A stretch of 64,000 nucleotides of DNA, taken from positions 62,001 through 126,000 of the forward strand of contig MU623393.1 in assembly GCA_025201765.1 (NCBI GenBank). The letters run 5' to 3'. Of this stretch, positions 24,601 through 34,760 are shown one piece after another. The translations under genes were made by a program, and so were the position numbers. Each line of letters begins with the position of its first letter. Position 1 is the stretch's first letter. A model generated the notes under the pieces. It made no database searches. It saw only the letters and a list, made by a program, of their open reading frames with translations, and had not been told where the DNA came from. Origin of the DNA: Daldinia sp. FL1419 (taxonomy: Eukaryota; Ascomycota; Sordariomycetes; Xylariales; Hypoxylaceae).

Positions 24601-24706
24601 AAGAACCCCCCTCCTCGTCCCGTCCCGCGCGCATCCCACTTCACCTCGAAAACCTAACACATAACCAATCGCCACCACCAACCCCGTATTTCTCCCGTCC
24701 ATTCCA
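21624..24706. other. Gene-poor block, weak open frames only
   Basis: It holds several short open frames: 21897-22079 on the minus strand, 22436-22738 on the plus strand and 23376-23636 on the plus strand. The last one (86 aa) has some coding-like codon choice but no domain. TAGGTAC palindromes recur at 22931-22951, 23156-23184 and 24325-24350. Nothing is supported as a gene. Confidence 0.4.
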
Positions 24707-25372
24707 ATGGCATCGTCCTCGCCGTCTCCATCTCCATCTCCATCCCAGCCCCAATCGGCAGCGCCACCACAACCCCCTCCTTCCTCCCCCGCTGCTCCCC
24801 CCACCAACCCCTTCGTCCACAACGTCGCCCTCGGCGTAACCCCCGTCGCGCTCATCGCGCTATTCCTGCCCCCGCGGCGCCTCGATCTGCGCGCCGCCAT
24901 CCTCGGTGGCGTCGCCATCTGGGGCACGAACCAGCTCGTAGCCGACTACAGCGGGACCTCGACCCTGCGGCGCGCCACGCAGCGGCTAGGCGCAATGTCG
25001 GGCGCCGAGCTCCCGGAAAAGGCCAAGGAGACCCAGGCGCGGATACGGGCCGAGCGCGCGCGCAGAGCCGCGCAGGCACAGGCGCAAGCGCAGGACGGGC
25101 TGACGGAGGACCAGAGGACGTTGTTGGAGGAACATAGGCGGAAAGCTGGGCAGGGGGAGGGGGGGAAGGAGAAGGGGTTGTTGGAGAAGGTGTGGATGGG
25201 GGATAGCGGCGAGGATTGGAAGGCGAAGAGGGATCAAAGAGAGAAGGAGGCGCTGAGCGAGGGCGGCGGCGGGTATTGGAGCTTGATCGTGGATCAAGTT
25301 TCCGAGGTGTGGAATCAAGGGAAGAAGGACGGCGGGGAGAAGGACAAGGAAAACGAGACGAAGAAACCTTAA
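24707..25372 (+). CDS. Small membrane protein conserved in filamentous ascomycetes
   Basis: The 221-aa product begins with a Ser/Pro-rich leader (residues 1-35), then two hydrophobic segments, NVALGVTPVALIALFLP and LRAAILGGVAIWGTNQL, separated by the basic loop PRRLDLR. A charged, Ala/Gln- and Lys/Glu-rich soluble tail follows. From memory, related fungal proteins are sometimes labelled 'rhomboid family membrane protein', but no rhomboid GxSG or catalytic His is present, so a protease role is not supported. Small two-helix topology would suit an organelle membrane. The function is unknown; the coding call rests on length, topology and GC-rich codon use. Confidence 0.75.
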   Translation: MASSSPSPSPSPSQPQSAAPPQPPPSSPAAPPTNPFVHNVALGVTPVALIALFLPPRRLDLRAAILGGVAIWGTNQLVADYSGTSTLRRATQRLGAMSGAELPEKAKETQARIRAERARRAAQAQAQAQDGLTEDQRTLLEEHRRKAGQGEGGKEKGLLEKVWMGDSGEDWKAKRDQREKEALSEGGGGYWSLIVDQVSEVWNQGKKDGGEKDKENETKKP

Positions 25373-25815
25373 TTGGGCCGTAAGCGCACTCTTAGACTTG
25401 GAAGAAGGCTACGAACTGTACAATACGTTACGAGATCTGCGTATGTCGGGGCGGGGGATGGGTGAGGTCGCATAGTAGACTGGAGTTATCACGGTATTCA
25501 CGAGGATGTAGGTAATATAAAAACGAGGGCTAATAGGCACGACGCATCTCTGTTAAAACTAGGGTCTGAAATAGAACTTTCTCAGCTCTTCGGGATCCGC
25601 TCATAGCCGCACCATCATCATTCCTCGAGAAGTCATACACGAACCATTATATATGGCAACTGCAGCAAAGCTGTACAGAGACAAATAAGACGAATCTTTT
25701 GACGCAGCCGCCGCCTTAACTCTTATTAGAAACCTTGGGCATCCAGAGACGGTAGAAATGCAGCCCTACAAGCGTACTTAGTAATAAAACTTAAATTCGG
25801 CAGAGAACCTATCGA
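25373..25815. other. Short intergenic, convergent 3' ends
   Basis: It lies between the stop of the membrane-protein gene and the stop of the minus-strand gene that follows. No gene is visible; it presumably carries both 3' untranslated regions. Confidence 0.6.
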
Positions 25816-26761
25816 TCACGCCAGATCCTGCGCCGACATGCCCTGCCACTTGGAAGCCATCTTCTTCCTCTTCTTCTCCACGGACTCAATTTGCTTCTTG
25901 CGCTCCCTGAGGCGGCGACCAGTTAAAAGCTTACCCTTCTTGCTGCGGATGCGCGCGCGTTCCTGCTCCTTGCGCTCCTCCTTCCTCTGTTCGCGCGCCG
26001 CGCTTTTCTCGTCCCACTGCTTGACCCATTTGTCTAGCTTGGCCTGGACCTGTTCCTCGGATGCATTCTCCTCCATCAGATTTCGGATCTTTTCGCGCTG
26101 CTCTTCGATCAGGCGCAACCGTCTGCGGATTTTTCGGTTTACGCCCGAGGGGGGCTCGGTTTGGGAGAGGCCATTGCCGTTGTGGGCCTCGTTGGTGCCT
26201 TCGCTCGTTGCGGCGGCGTCGTTTTGCGGGATGGTTGACAGGTTGACAGGTGTAGGGTTGGTGCCAATCGCAAAGAAAGGGGCGTCTTCTTCCTCATCTC
26301 GTCTTATGATTTCTTCGAGGAGAGCCTTCTTGTTTAACTTCTTTTCAAATTGTTCCTCTGTCTTCTCTTTCATTTCCTTCTTCTCCTTCTTCTCCTTCTT
26401 AAGTGTGACCTCTAGCTCGTCCTCGACCAACTAGAATTTAATTCTAAGTCTTGGAGATGCGCAAGTCTTATGAGACAGAAGCACTTACAGGTTCCTCAGC
26501 TAGCGCAGAGGTATCTTCTAGCCCACTAGACTCATCTTCGGCATCCTTTGATTTATTTTCATACGTCAAGTTCCCCTCTGCCTTGCTCTTCTTTACTTTT
26601 TCTGTTGAGATCTTCTTCTCGGGCTTTTCAGCCTTTTTCTGGGCATTTGCAGCTCGTTCCTTGGCCAAATCGACGGTATAGAAGGCGGCGCTATAGGGTC
26701 TGCCCCGAAAGGAGAGGAATTGCCTAGACAGAAGGGAAATGCGACGGGATATTGTAAACAT
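25816..26761 (-). CDS. Basic, probably mitochondrial protein of unknown function, two exons
   Basis: Exons 26761-26489 and 26430-25816 (intron with donor GTAAGT, acceptor TTCTAG) encode 295 aa. The N-terminus MFTISRRISLLSRQFLSFRG has Arg, Ser and hydrophobic residues and no acids, typical of a mitochondrial presequence. The middle is Glu/Lys-rich, with coiled-coil character (KKEKKEKKEMKEKTEE). The C-terminal third contains VNRKIRRRLRLIEEQREKIR and ends in a Lys/Arg-rich helix plus WQGMSAQDLA. I do not recognise the family. A mitochondrial ribosome- or RNA-associated role would fit the charge pattern, but that is only a guess. Confidence 0.75.
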
Positions 26762-27943
26762 AGGGAAATATCATAAGGGAAAGAGAGTTTAAATAAGTTT
26801 GGACCAATTGAATCTCGAATGAGAAGCTTCGCGCAATGAATGTTCAAAAGAAAAGAAAAGAAAAAAGTTCGAAGGTGCAGCTATCTTATCGGCAGATCCT
26901 TGACGCTGTCCTATTAGCTCTACCCCACCAACCTTGTTCATCTGCTTGTCCTGCTTGTTCATCGTCGCTGCACAAGCAGACAAGTCATGCACCTCATAAG
27001 TACCTAAGTACCGCCAATCGCCGGAAAACGACCCAAGTACCCTTGCTTAAGTTGAAGCCTTTTCTGGAAGCTTATTTTATTAATTCTATTAATCTTCTGC
27101 TATTACTAAATAAAACTGCCCACGATTCCGAATCGTAACAAGCTAAATTTCCCTAAAAGGGAAACTAAGGCATGTGGAAAATACCAGCAAAGCTTTTATC
27201 GGATTAGAAGGGGGAATCAGGTATAGTATCGCCATTGCCTTTACGATTAGGTATTTTATAAAAAGTCCGGTCAAGATATTCTAATAAGATTATAGATGAA
27301 TAGGTACTGGGATGAGTTGAGCGACGTCGATCATATTGCCCAATACCTGTCGGCTTCAAAGAACATGTTGTTAGTAAGTATAGAAGGTGAAACAGATTAT
27401 ATTGGCATCTCATTTTACATGAACAATATTTAATTTTTCTGGTTAGGTTTTGGAGGTTGGGTAGTTAACTTGGTTATGTCTTGTGTTTGGAGTTAGCTGT
27501 TGGAGGAATCAGAGCCCTATAGGAATAAGTGCATGGTGGTTCATGAAATTATTCAAATCAGATAGCATTTTCTAGGACAAACATAGGTACTCAGCTATGG
27601 GAGCAAATAAAGAGGACATAGAGAAGACAGGACTCTGGTATCGTTATCGGGGAGAGAAAATAAAGCACTACCTACATATAAAACATATGGCTACGATAGA
27701 ATAATACTTGGTGGTATGCTTCGTTGCAGGAATAAGGAATAACAGAGCCAAGAAAGCCAACGCCAAAAAATACATGTACGTAATAGTTCAAGATTTAACC
27801 CAGAGAAATACACAAGTAGATACGTAATTTATTCAAAGAGGCTTTGCCTTGATCCCATTACTTGTCCTGAATGATAACGACAGCCTCTTTGATATCTCGA
27901 AGACATGAAAAACTAGATGGCTGCCTAGGCCAAAAAAAATGAA
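26762..27943. other. Intergenic
   Basis: No gene is supported. It contains the promoter of the minus-strand gene ending at 25816 and AT-rich DNA up to the tRNA. Short open frames around 26836-27138 and 27204-27413 lack any domain. Confidence 0.5.
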
Positions 27944-28033
27944 TATCCACGGTGGGGATTGAACCCACGACCTATGCATATCTCAATACGAGAAAGTATA
28001 AGAGCACCATGCTAACCACTGCACCACGCGGAT
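27944..28033 (-). tRNA. tRNA-Ile (anticodon UAU) with a 17-nt intron
   Basis: Read on the minus strand, the ends pair as a 7-bp acceptor stem (ATCCGCG with CGTGGAT, discriminator A). The D arm is GTGC/GCAT around AGTGGTTA. The T arm is perfect, GTGGG TTCAATC CCCAC. The internal promoter boxes match consensus: A box TGGTGCAGTGG and B box GGTTCAATCC. The anticodon loop reads C-T-TAT-A, giving UAU, and the T arm is identical to the one I remember for yeast tRNA-Ile(UAU). The 90-nt span leaves a 17-nt intron after position 37. The anticodon stem has a T-T mismatch at 31/39 in this fold. No CCA is encoded, as expected for a nuclear gene. Confidence 0.8.
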
Positions 28034-28689
28034 TCATTTTACCCGGCATAGGTTTTGACGGTATTTAAGTAATCACGACGATGATGACGATTGCTACCTG
28101 ACAACCAACAACCGTAACCCCCTTGAAGTGCGTTACCGTAGTTGTTGCCATGGTTGTTGTCTCGTGCCTAACATAGATATTTTCTCTTTCCCCTTCCACA
28201 CCCTGCCATTCTTCTTTCGTTCCCACCTCTACCCAAATCTGCGATTCTCAAGTCCTGCAAAAGCTTCCTGCTTTGGCCTCAGCGTCCTATCCTCGCTGAG
28301 GCCGATGCGTCGTGTTCATCTCTCGAGGGATTAGGATTCTTTCGTCTGCCTATGATCACGCACCAACAGCTTGGTCTATTCGTTACTGAATAGGTAGATT
28401 GCCTTGCCATTCACCACGTTCTTTATGTGACACGACTTAGCACTCTCTTACAATATCACGTTCAAGGTTATTCTTCAAGTGTACACATTACGCTGCTCCT
28501 CGTGGCTCCCCTATACTCGGCATTCTCTTAAACTATTCTCATACCATTCGTGGAATCGTGACTTCCCTCTTCGTCCTCTCACGTCGACTAATCCAAAGCA
28601 TCCGGTACACACCGGTATCGATATTAATACACGCAAATCACAACACCTTATTTTCTTCAAATCATACGCTAATCTCAACTCCTAAAAGC
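28034..28689. other. Intergenic and 5' leader of the F-box-like gene
   Basis: No independent gene is seen. The stretch immediately before the ATG at 28690 is open in the same frame back to 28558, but that extension is Ser/Leu/Thr-rich and starts with no conserved methionine, so it is treated as leader. Confidence 0.5.
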
Positions 28690-30099
28690 ATGCCTCCAAA
28701 AAAGCCAGGTGCTTTTGGCCGTGTTGGCCGCGCACGAGCCGGGCCTACTGCTGCGGAAAAACGAGCTCAGAAAACTGCAGAAAAGGAGGCCGCTCGTGCA
28801 CAGAAAGAGCGTAAACTCCGCCGGGAAGCTGAACTGGTTGAACTACCCATACACCCCGGCGGTGACGCATTAATATTGCACATGACGCAACGTCCAAATC
28901 GAAAGCGTTTGGCCAACGCAGCCTACGACGACCGCAGTCGAAGCAAGCGTCCTAGAATCCTGAAAAATGGGGAGGTGAAGAAGGTCTCGCGTCTCTTTCC
29001 TTGGGAGAAGGACAAATCCCTCGAGCAGCCACCTTCCCCTAATCCTGGTCTAAAAGTCTCTAAGGACCCATTCAAGTCGATGGGTACCTTTGGCCGCTTC
29101 CCTGCTGAAATTCGCGAAGAAATCATGAGATATATGCTGGTTTCCCCCAAGGAAATTGCGGTGTTTAGGGGCTGGACACGTGTCTACTCGCGCAGAGGAC
29201 CTAGACTAGATCTCGGGATCCTCTATACCTGCCGTATCCTATGGCTAGAAGGGATCCGTATTCTGTTCGGCGAGAACACGTTCCTCTACGATATTCGCGA
29301 TCCCCATGATCATTTAGAGGCAACGGAAATGATCATGGGGCAAGTATTTTCCCACGACAAGATACCCTTCCAGAAATACGGCCACTTGTTGCGCCATATC
29401 AAGATCAACGTCCCTCTGAACCGACTAAATACTGTGAACGTCACCAATTTTTGCAATGCAATTCGAAAGTTCGTTCCTGGTCAGGGCCTAGCTGAGCCAG
29501 CACGTCTTCACACGTTGACGCTCAAGATACCGGCAGTCAAGGTGAAAGACATGGGTTTCCGAGGGCAACAGGGTGACGCCGATGAGATACCTGCCTCTAG
29601 GCTGTTCACGCACTTTACTGATACTAGAAAGTCGCTGATGCTTCTTAACCTGCAATACCTCCGTGTCTTAGCCACAGACTGCGAGTCGAATTTGTACGAG
29701 CACGTAATCGATCTTCGATACTACTACACGCACAAACAGATTCAGGAGGATAAGAACAAGAACCAGGTCAAAGATGCCAAAGGCGCCGAACTCTCCTTCG
29801 AAGAAAAGGTTAGGATTGCGAAATCGCGGCTGTACATGCTCAAATCGGCGATTGAAATGCTAGCGATCGTCCCCGCAGAGGAGAGAAACGATACGAATTT
29901 CGCACACTGGAAGTTCCTAGGAAAGGAGGAAAGAACGCGAGTTCGAGATTCTTCGGATATGGAGTCGCTGCCGGATGACTGGAGTGACCCTAACGAGCCC
30001 GAGCCGTCCCCGAATCCAATTTTGAGCAATGAATATACGTTGGAGCGGTTGAATAGGATGATCGCCGATGACGAAGATTCGGAAATCGAAGGGAACTAA
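28690..30099 (+). CDS. F-box-like fungal protein of unknown function
   Basis: The single-exon ORF from the ATG at 28690 gives 469 aa. The N-terminal 70 residues are Lys/Arg/Ala-rich (KPGAFGRVGRARAGPTAAEK), suggesting nuclear location or RNA/DNA contact. At about residues 133-155 comes GRFPAEIREEIMRYML, which matches the start of the fungal F-box-like pattern (LPxEIRxxIxxYLL). It is followed by LDLGILYTCRILWLEGIRILFGENTF, a common sequel in this expanded ascomycete family. An acidic C-terminus ends DEDSEIEGN. F-box proteins bring substrates to SCF ubiquitin ligases, but this group is poorly studied and no substrate can be named. Confidence 0.8.
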   Translation: MPPKKPGAFGRVGRARAGPTAAEKRAQKTAEKEAARAQKERKLRREAELVELPIHPGGDALILHMTQRPNRKRLANAAYDDRSRSKRPRILKNGEVKKVSRLFPWEKDKSLEQPPSPNPGLKVSKDPFKSMGTFGRFPAEIREEIMRYMLVSPKEIAVFRGWTRVYSRRGPRLDLGILYTCRILWLEGIRILFGENTFLYDIRDPHDHLEATEMIMGQVFSHDKIPFQKYGHLLRHIKINVPLNRLNTVNVTNFCNAIRKFVPGQGLAEPARLHTLTLKIPAVKVKDMGFRGQQGDADEIPASRLFTHFTDTRKSLMLLNLQYLRVLATDCESNLYEHVIDLRYYYTHKQIQEDKNKNQVKDAKGAELSFEEKVRIAKSRLYMLKSAIEMLAIVPAEERNDTNFAHWKFLGKEERTRVRDSSDMESLPDDWSDPNEPEPSPNPILSNEYTLERLNRMIADDEDSEIEGN

Positions 30100-30221
30100 G
30101 GGTGTTTGACATGATGGCAAATAGGGAGGCTGAGATGGATTGAGTGATTCCAAGAGGACTTCGGATGTATTGGACTGGTTGCATTTGCGTTCAGTAGCTC
30201 GTACCTTGCGTATAGCTCACA

Positions 30222-30242
30222 CATTGCATTGCATTGCATTGC
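30222..30242. repeat. CATTG pentamer microsatellite
   Basis: Four consecutive copies of CATTG plus a terminal C lie in the 3' flank of the F-box-like gene. Confidence 0.8.
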
Positions 30243-30588
30243 AGACTTGTATACGTTGAATTCGTACGATGACTTCATGTAGCCATTCAGGCCTAGGTAA
30301 TAGATATCGTCTTTTAGCAGACTTTACGTTTTATAGCTCGCGCTGAGTTTAATTAATTCTTGCTTCATTTAAATCCTCCCTTCGCCTGTAGCCACGCGAT
30401 CATATGGTAATTAGTCGTTAATACCGGCTCATCGATGCTCGTGGGTTTCCCGCTTCCATCTCTAGGTAGTAATTTTGTACAAGGGTAAATATGGATATTG
30501 CTGGCGGGAGTTACATTGTTTTCGAATCGCCTCAAGTCCTACGACACCACCCCTGCATCCCTGTCTTCGTATTTAAGCCGCAGTCTTC
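30243..30588. other. Convergent 3' flanks
   Basis: It lies between the F-box-like gene (plus) and POL31 (minus). No gene is visible. Confidence 0.6.
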
Positions 30589-32300
30589 CTAAACTGCGGC
30601 AATCTTAACCCTCGTGACACCTAAGGTCTCGGTGTCTACTAGTACTACCTCCTGAGTCTCCGAGAAGGCGGGGACGGCGATGAGCCGCACGGTTTGGCCC
30701 TCGGGGCCTTCTATGACTTTAGTACCGAACTCGGGCTGGCAGCCGGCGAAATATAAGTGCGGACATGTCTGCATGACGAAAGGGTCATCATCTTGAAAAG
30801 GATAACTCCCTATATGTAAAGGGTGGTTAGTTAGTACGACGGGAAGAGCATTGGCGTGGAAAGTTGACAAACTTACATAACGTATCAGGCGCGGTGGGCG
30901 CGCAACACCTCCACCGACACGTCGCCTCCATCATACCAAGCCTATCGTTACTATCAATATACTTAAATATGTCGTCAATATTCTGTCCTCCCGTCCCTAA
31001 GACCCTCCACCCTTCAATCTCCGCCTCCCAGGGATTCGTCACGGTGTCGAACCAACCGGGATCGGCGTCCGTAGCACTAGGCGGCGCCGTATACGGCCGC
31101 GACTGCGGGAACATAGCCGGATGGATCGGCTGCTGGGGGAAACTCGCGTTGGCCGGGTCCTGAGCCCCAGGGAGCAGAGTTACCGGGATAGAAGGGAGGA
31201 GGGTGGATAAGAATTCGTCGAGGAGTTGGGAAGGTAGGGCATTGTACGCGCTGCTGTCGTAGCCGTATTTCTTTTGCGCCTTTTTCTCGGTCAGGTCCTC
31301 GTTGGCGTCGGCGCGGCGCTCTTCGAGGGAGATGGAGTTGCCGGCGATGATGAGCCGGCTTATCTGCGATAGTTCTTGCTGCGCGGAGGGATCGAGGGAT
31401 TCGCCGAGGAGGAATTCGAGGAGGAGGTTTAGTTCGATAGAGTGAGAAGCGTCAGTACCGGAGAAGCCTAGGCCGGATACGATGGCAATTTTTTTGCCGT
31501 TACTTTCTGACCCAATATTCATCGTCATTTCTTCATCTTCGGCCTTGGCTTCTTCCTTTTGGGTCTCTTGGGGGGCTTTGGTTAGTGCCCAGCGATCTGG
31601 TTGAGGAGGTAGATCTGGGAATTTCAGGTCGATGACCTCAAGCTCGCCGTTGGCATTTTCGGTGCCCATGACGGCGATGATACACCCGGTTACTAGGAGC
31701 ACCGAGTTTAATACGTCACCGACAAGTCGTATACGACCAGATTCGTCTTCTAGCGTGACGGCGTCCGAACCGTCTTCCGAGTAGTACTTTTTATTCGAGA
31801 TGGGCGCTGAGAGCCATCGCTAAGGGGAGTTAGATGGATGTTCATAAAATCAGTAAAATTAGTATCTTGACCACGTACATCTTTAGAGACGTCTTCCAGA
31901 ATATTAGGCTTTAGAGGCATGTCCATGTAGACAGTACCCGTAACCCAACATAATTCGCCTTGTCGAATATCCAGTACCCGTTCAGCCATCTTCACGGGCT
32001 CGTTACCGATAAGCTTGCCATCCCACGCTGCAGATGCTAACACCTCGACAGCAGGCTTGATCTTGGTAAGCCGCAAGAAATACATATCCGCAAATTGTTG
32101 CTGATACGGTTTCTCCTTATCAAGCCTAAAGGAGTGTAGCGGCTTGTATTGGGAAGAAGCTCTCTCGAGCTCATGCCCGGTCTCGCCCCTGTGAATTGAA
32201 TTGAATTGTTAAGTCTGCAATCGAGTTCAATTGAATGGTAAATATAGACTTACGAAGGCTTCCGGAGCAAGTTTCCGGGTATACCATCTATCTCAGTCAT
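30589..32300 (-). CDS. POL31: DNA polymerase delta small subunit (Pol31 / Cdc1)
   Basis: Exons 32300-32254, 32188-31879, 31819-30877 and 30809-30589 encode 506 aa. The order is: a short start (MTEIDGIPGNLLRKPS), then QYKPLHSFRLDKEKPYQQQF and MYFLRLTKIKPAV. An OB-fold region follows with ELCWVTGTVYMDMPLKPNIL and GRIRLVGDVLNSVLLVTGCI, then the inactive phosphoesterase-like domain: KIAIVSGLGFSGTDASHSIE, SRLIIAGNSI, VTLLPGAQDPAN and the PDTLWSYPFQDDDPFV block. This is the B-subunit of DNA polymerase delta, which bridges Pol3 to Pol32 in replication and repair. It is divergent from YTM1 and has two ACGCGT boxes 76-100 bp upstream of its ATG. Confidence 0.95.
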
Positions 32301-32375
32301 CGTAAATATTTAACGATTAACATCCTCAACATAGGAATGGTGAGAATAGTGTTTCTAGAAAAAGTGCACAGAAAG

Positions 32376-32400
32376 ACGCGTCCATCGAATGAAGACGCGT
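32376..32400. promoter_or_regulatory. Pair of ACGCGT (MCB-type) boxes between POL31 and YTM1
   Basis: ACGCGT occurs at 32376-32381 and 32395-32400. The second copy is followed by TTTGGCG, an E2F-like word. In yeasts this hexamer binds MBF and drives G1/S expression of replication genes, which fits the DNA polymerase delta subunit starting at 32300. One hexamer is expected about every 4 kb by chance, so a pair within 25 bp is suggestive rather than conclusive. Confidence 0.55.
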
Positions 32401-32801
32401 TTTGGCGTAAATTGACTGTGGCTTGCATTAAAGGGTCTTAAATTTGTGGCTTTAGCGGCTTATAACAGCTCAGGATTATGAAGGTTCTGATTGGCTTATA
32501 TCCCTGCATCGCGGGGTAAGGCTGATGGTACCTAGCTAGGTTTGATACCTAACCGTTAGAAGGCTGGGAGGGCTAAATGGGAAAATTTCCCCCAAATCTA
32601 TCGATAACCTGTAGTTAAACGATAACTGCGATAAGAAAAAAAAAAAGGTTCCAGAAGCAACATCAACTTGCACGCTGAAGATTTAGCATTGAAAGATCGA
32701 CAATTTTCCGGTATAACGTCCGCATTCCGCCCAAATTCGAATATTTTCGAATATTTTAGATTTTTCGGTTCAATCGGGCATTCGTTGGTCATATAAACAC
32801 T

Positions 32802-34325
32802 ATGGATATCACTATGGGCGAGCCGGGCGCGGCCGAACCCCAGCAAATCCGAGTCAACTTCACAACGACATCGCCAGATCTTCAATTACCAGAAGGCCGG
32901 ACGCAATTGCTCGTGCCAGCAGGTTCGTCTTGGCCTCCATTCTATCCCCTACCAATCTTACTAACTTGCTTCACAGATATCAAGCGCTATGGCCTCTCCC
33001 GCGTCCTCAATTCCGAGTCTATGCTCAACACCTCATCGCCCATCCCCTTCGACTTCCTTATAAACGGCAGCTTCCTACGCACCTCTCTCGAGGACTACCT
33101 CAAGACCAACGGACTCTCCGCCGAATCTACGATAACCCTGCAGTACGTCCGCAGTTTAATACCGCCCGTCTTCCAGGCTAGCTTCGAGCACGACGACTGG
33201 GTGAGCGACGTCGATGTCCTGTCGGAGACTGCGCGCGCGGGTCTCTGGAGCGGAGAGAAGTTCGTTACAGGTCAGGATCGGATTCTATCGGCGTCGTATG
33301 ATGGTCTGTTGAGGATATGGAATAAAGCCGGGAACGTCGTTGCGACTTCGCCATCTAGCAGTCTAGGCGGACACAGCGCAAGCGTTAAGTCCGCGAAATT
33401 CATTTCTTCGTCGCAAATCGCATCCGCTGGCCTCGACCGCACAGTTCGTATATGGAAGTATACCGAGGCAGACGACTACCTCTCCGGCACCCTAAAGCCT
33501 ACTCTCGAGCTTTACGGCCACAAGTCCGGCATCGAATCAATTGACGTCCACGGGCCGACGGGGCGCATCCTAAGTGCCGCGAGCGACGGCACAATTGGTC
33601 TCTGGACAACGTCTAAATCCAACGCCCCCGCAGCCCCAGCAACCCTCCTCCCTGGCGCCAACGCCTCCGCCTCCAAGAAGCGCAAGATCGCCTCCTCAGC
33701 ACCTCAACGCGGTCCCTTGTCCTTAACCCAACCGCACACGGCCGCCGCCTCCGCCGCGCTATTCGACCCCGCAGATGCTACAGTCGCGTATTCCGCGTCG
33801 CAGGACCATACCATTCGCACTATCGACCTAACAACTAGTAAGGTCGAGAACGTAATCACCACCTCGCACCCCTTATTATCTCTCTGCGCTATCCGACGGG
33901 CCGCAGGCAGCGTTCTCCTCGCAGCGGGAACGTCCGCGCGGCACATCACGCTCGCGGACCCGCGCGCCGGCGCAGCAGCTACGTCGGTCATGACGCTTCG
34001 CGGGCACCGAAACATGGTTACGTCGATCGCCGCGTCGCCCGATAACGAGTATAGTCTCGTCTCCGCATCCCACGACGGCACGTGTCGGGTCTGGGATCTG
34101 CGGGGTGCACGAGCCGGGACGCGGGCGGAAGGAGGGGGCGCGGTGAGCGAGAGCGTGTATGTGATTGAGCGGGAGGGCAAGAACAAGGGCAAGGGGAGCG
34201 ATGTACCCGGACGAGGCGCGAAAGTGTTCGGCGTGGCGTGGGATCGGAGTTGGGGGATTGTTAGTGGTGGCGAGGATAAGATGGTGCAGGTTAATCGTGG
34301 GAGGGATTTGTTCGCTGCTGATTAG
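32802..34325 (+). CDS. YTM1: Ribosome biogenesis WD40 protein Ytm1
   Basis: Exons 32802-32922 and 32977-34325 (intron donor GTTCGT, acceptor TTCACAG) encode 489 aa. The N-terminal NLE domain is clear (IRVNFTTTSPDLQLPEG, then LVPADIKRYGLSRVLN and IPFDFLINGSFLRTSLEDYL). Its MIDAS-type contact is what the AAA-ATPase Rea1/Mdn1 pulls on. WD40 repeats follow, with typical GH...WD spacing: SASYDGLLRIWNKAG, SAGLDRTVRIWKY, LYGHKSGIESIDVHG, SAASDGTIGLWTTSK, RGHRNMVTSIAASPD and SASHDGTCRVWDLRG. Ytm1 forms the PeBoW complex with Erb1 and Nop7 in 60S maturation. It shares its upstream region with POL31. The stop is UAG. Confidence 0.95.
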   Translation: MDITMGEPGAAEPQQIRVNFTTTSPDLQLPEGRTQLLVPAGSSWPPFYPLPILLTCFTDIKRYGLSRVLNSESMLNTSSPIPFDFLINGSFLRTSLEDYLKTNGLSAESTITLQYVRSLIPPVFQASFEHDDWVSDVDVLSETARAGLWSGEKFVTGQDRILSASYDGLLRIWNKAGNVVATSPSSSLGGHSASVKSAKFISSSQIASAGLDRTVRIWKYTEADDYLSGTLKPTLELYGHKSGIESIDVHGPTGRILSAASDGTIGLWTTSKSNAPAAPATLLPGANASASKKRKIASSAPQRGPLSLTQPHTAAASAALFDPADATVAYSASQDHTIRTIDLTTSKVENVITTSHPLLSLCAIRRAAGSVLLAAGTSARHITLADPRAGAAATSVMTLRGHRNMVTSIAASPDNEYSLVSASHDGTCRVWDLRGARAGTRAEGGGAVSESVYVIEREGKNKGKGSDVPGRGAKVFGVAWDRSWGIVSGGEDKMVQVNRGRDLFAAD

Positions 34326-34760
34326 ACCGTTGGGGACGTTGAGGAAAGAATGGAGGAGGGAGGGCGGTGCGGTGGTGGTGTAGAATCGGTGGTTATACCT
34401 AGAGAAGAGAGAAAATGGATGCGTGGGTGGATATCTAGGTATGTTTATACCCTTGCTTAAATATAATATAAATAGTATATATGCTGGTGTAACCTACGGA
34501 TTAAGCAAACTCTCATTAGCCATGTCGTGAAGCTGTACCCGTTATAACACCATATTATTTCGTTTATAGACTTGCTTCGACCCGACGCGACTATATACAC
34601 ACAAATAGCCACTATGCTTTTGTCTTTGGATATATAAAGTCCTCTTTCTATGTGCCCTTTCCTCGGGTCTCAACAAGGGTGACCTTTATACACCCAAAGG
34701 TCCATCATGTATTTTCATAATTCATTCCACGTACAATCAATCCCCGATATACCTTCAAAC
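34326..34760. other. Convergent 3' flanks of YTM1 and the exonuclease gene
   Basis: No gene is visible. The YTM1 frame stays open for 41 codons after its UAG, but the sequence is G/A-rich and this could be chance. Confidence 0.5.

Noticed and set aside
24852..25318. Minus-strand open frames opposite the small membrane protein
   Set aside because: They are Leu/Pro/Arg-rich shadows of a GC-rich coding strand, with no domain.
34323..34448. 41 open codons after the YTM1 UAG
   Set aside because: Short, G/A-rich and without protein-like structure; readily expected by chance, unlike the SPT4 case.
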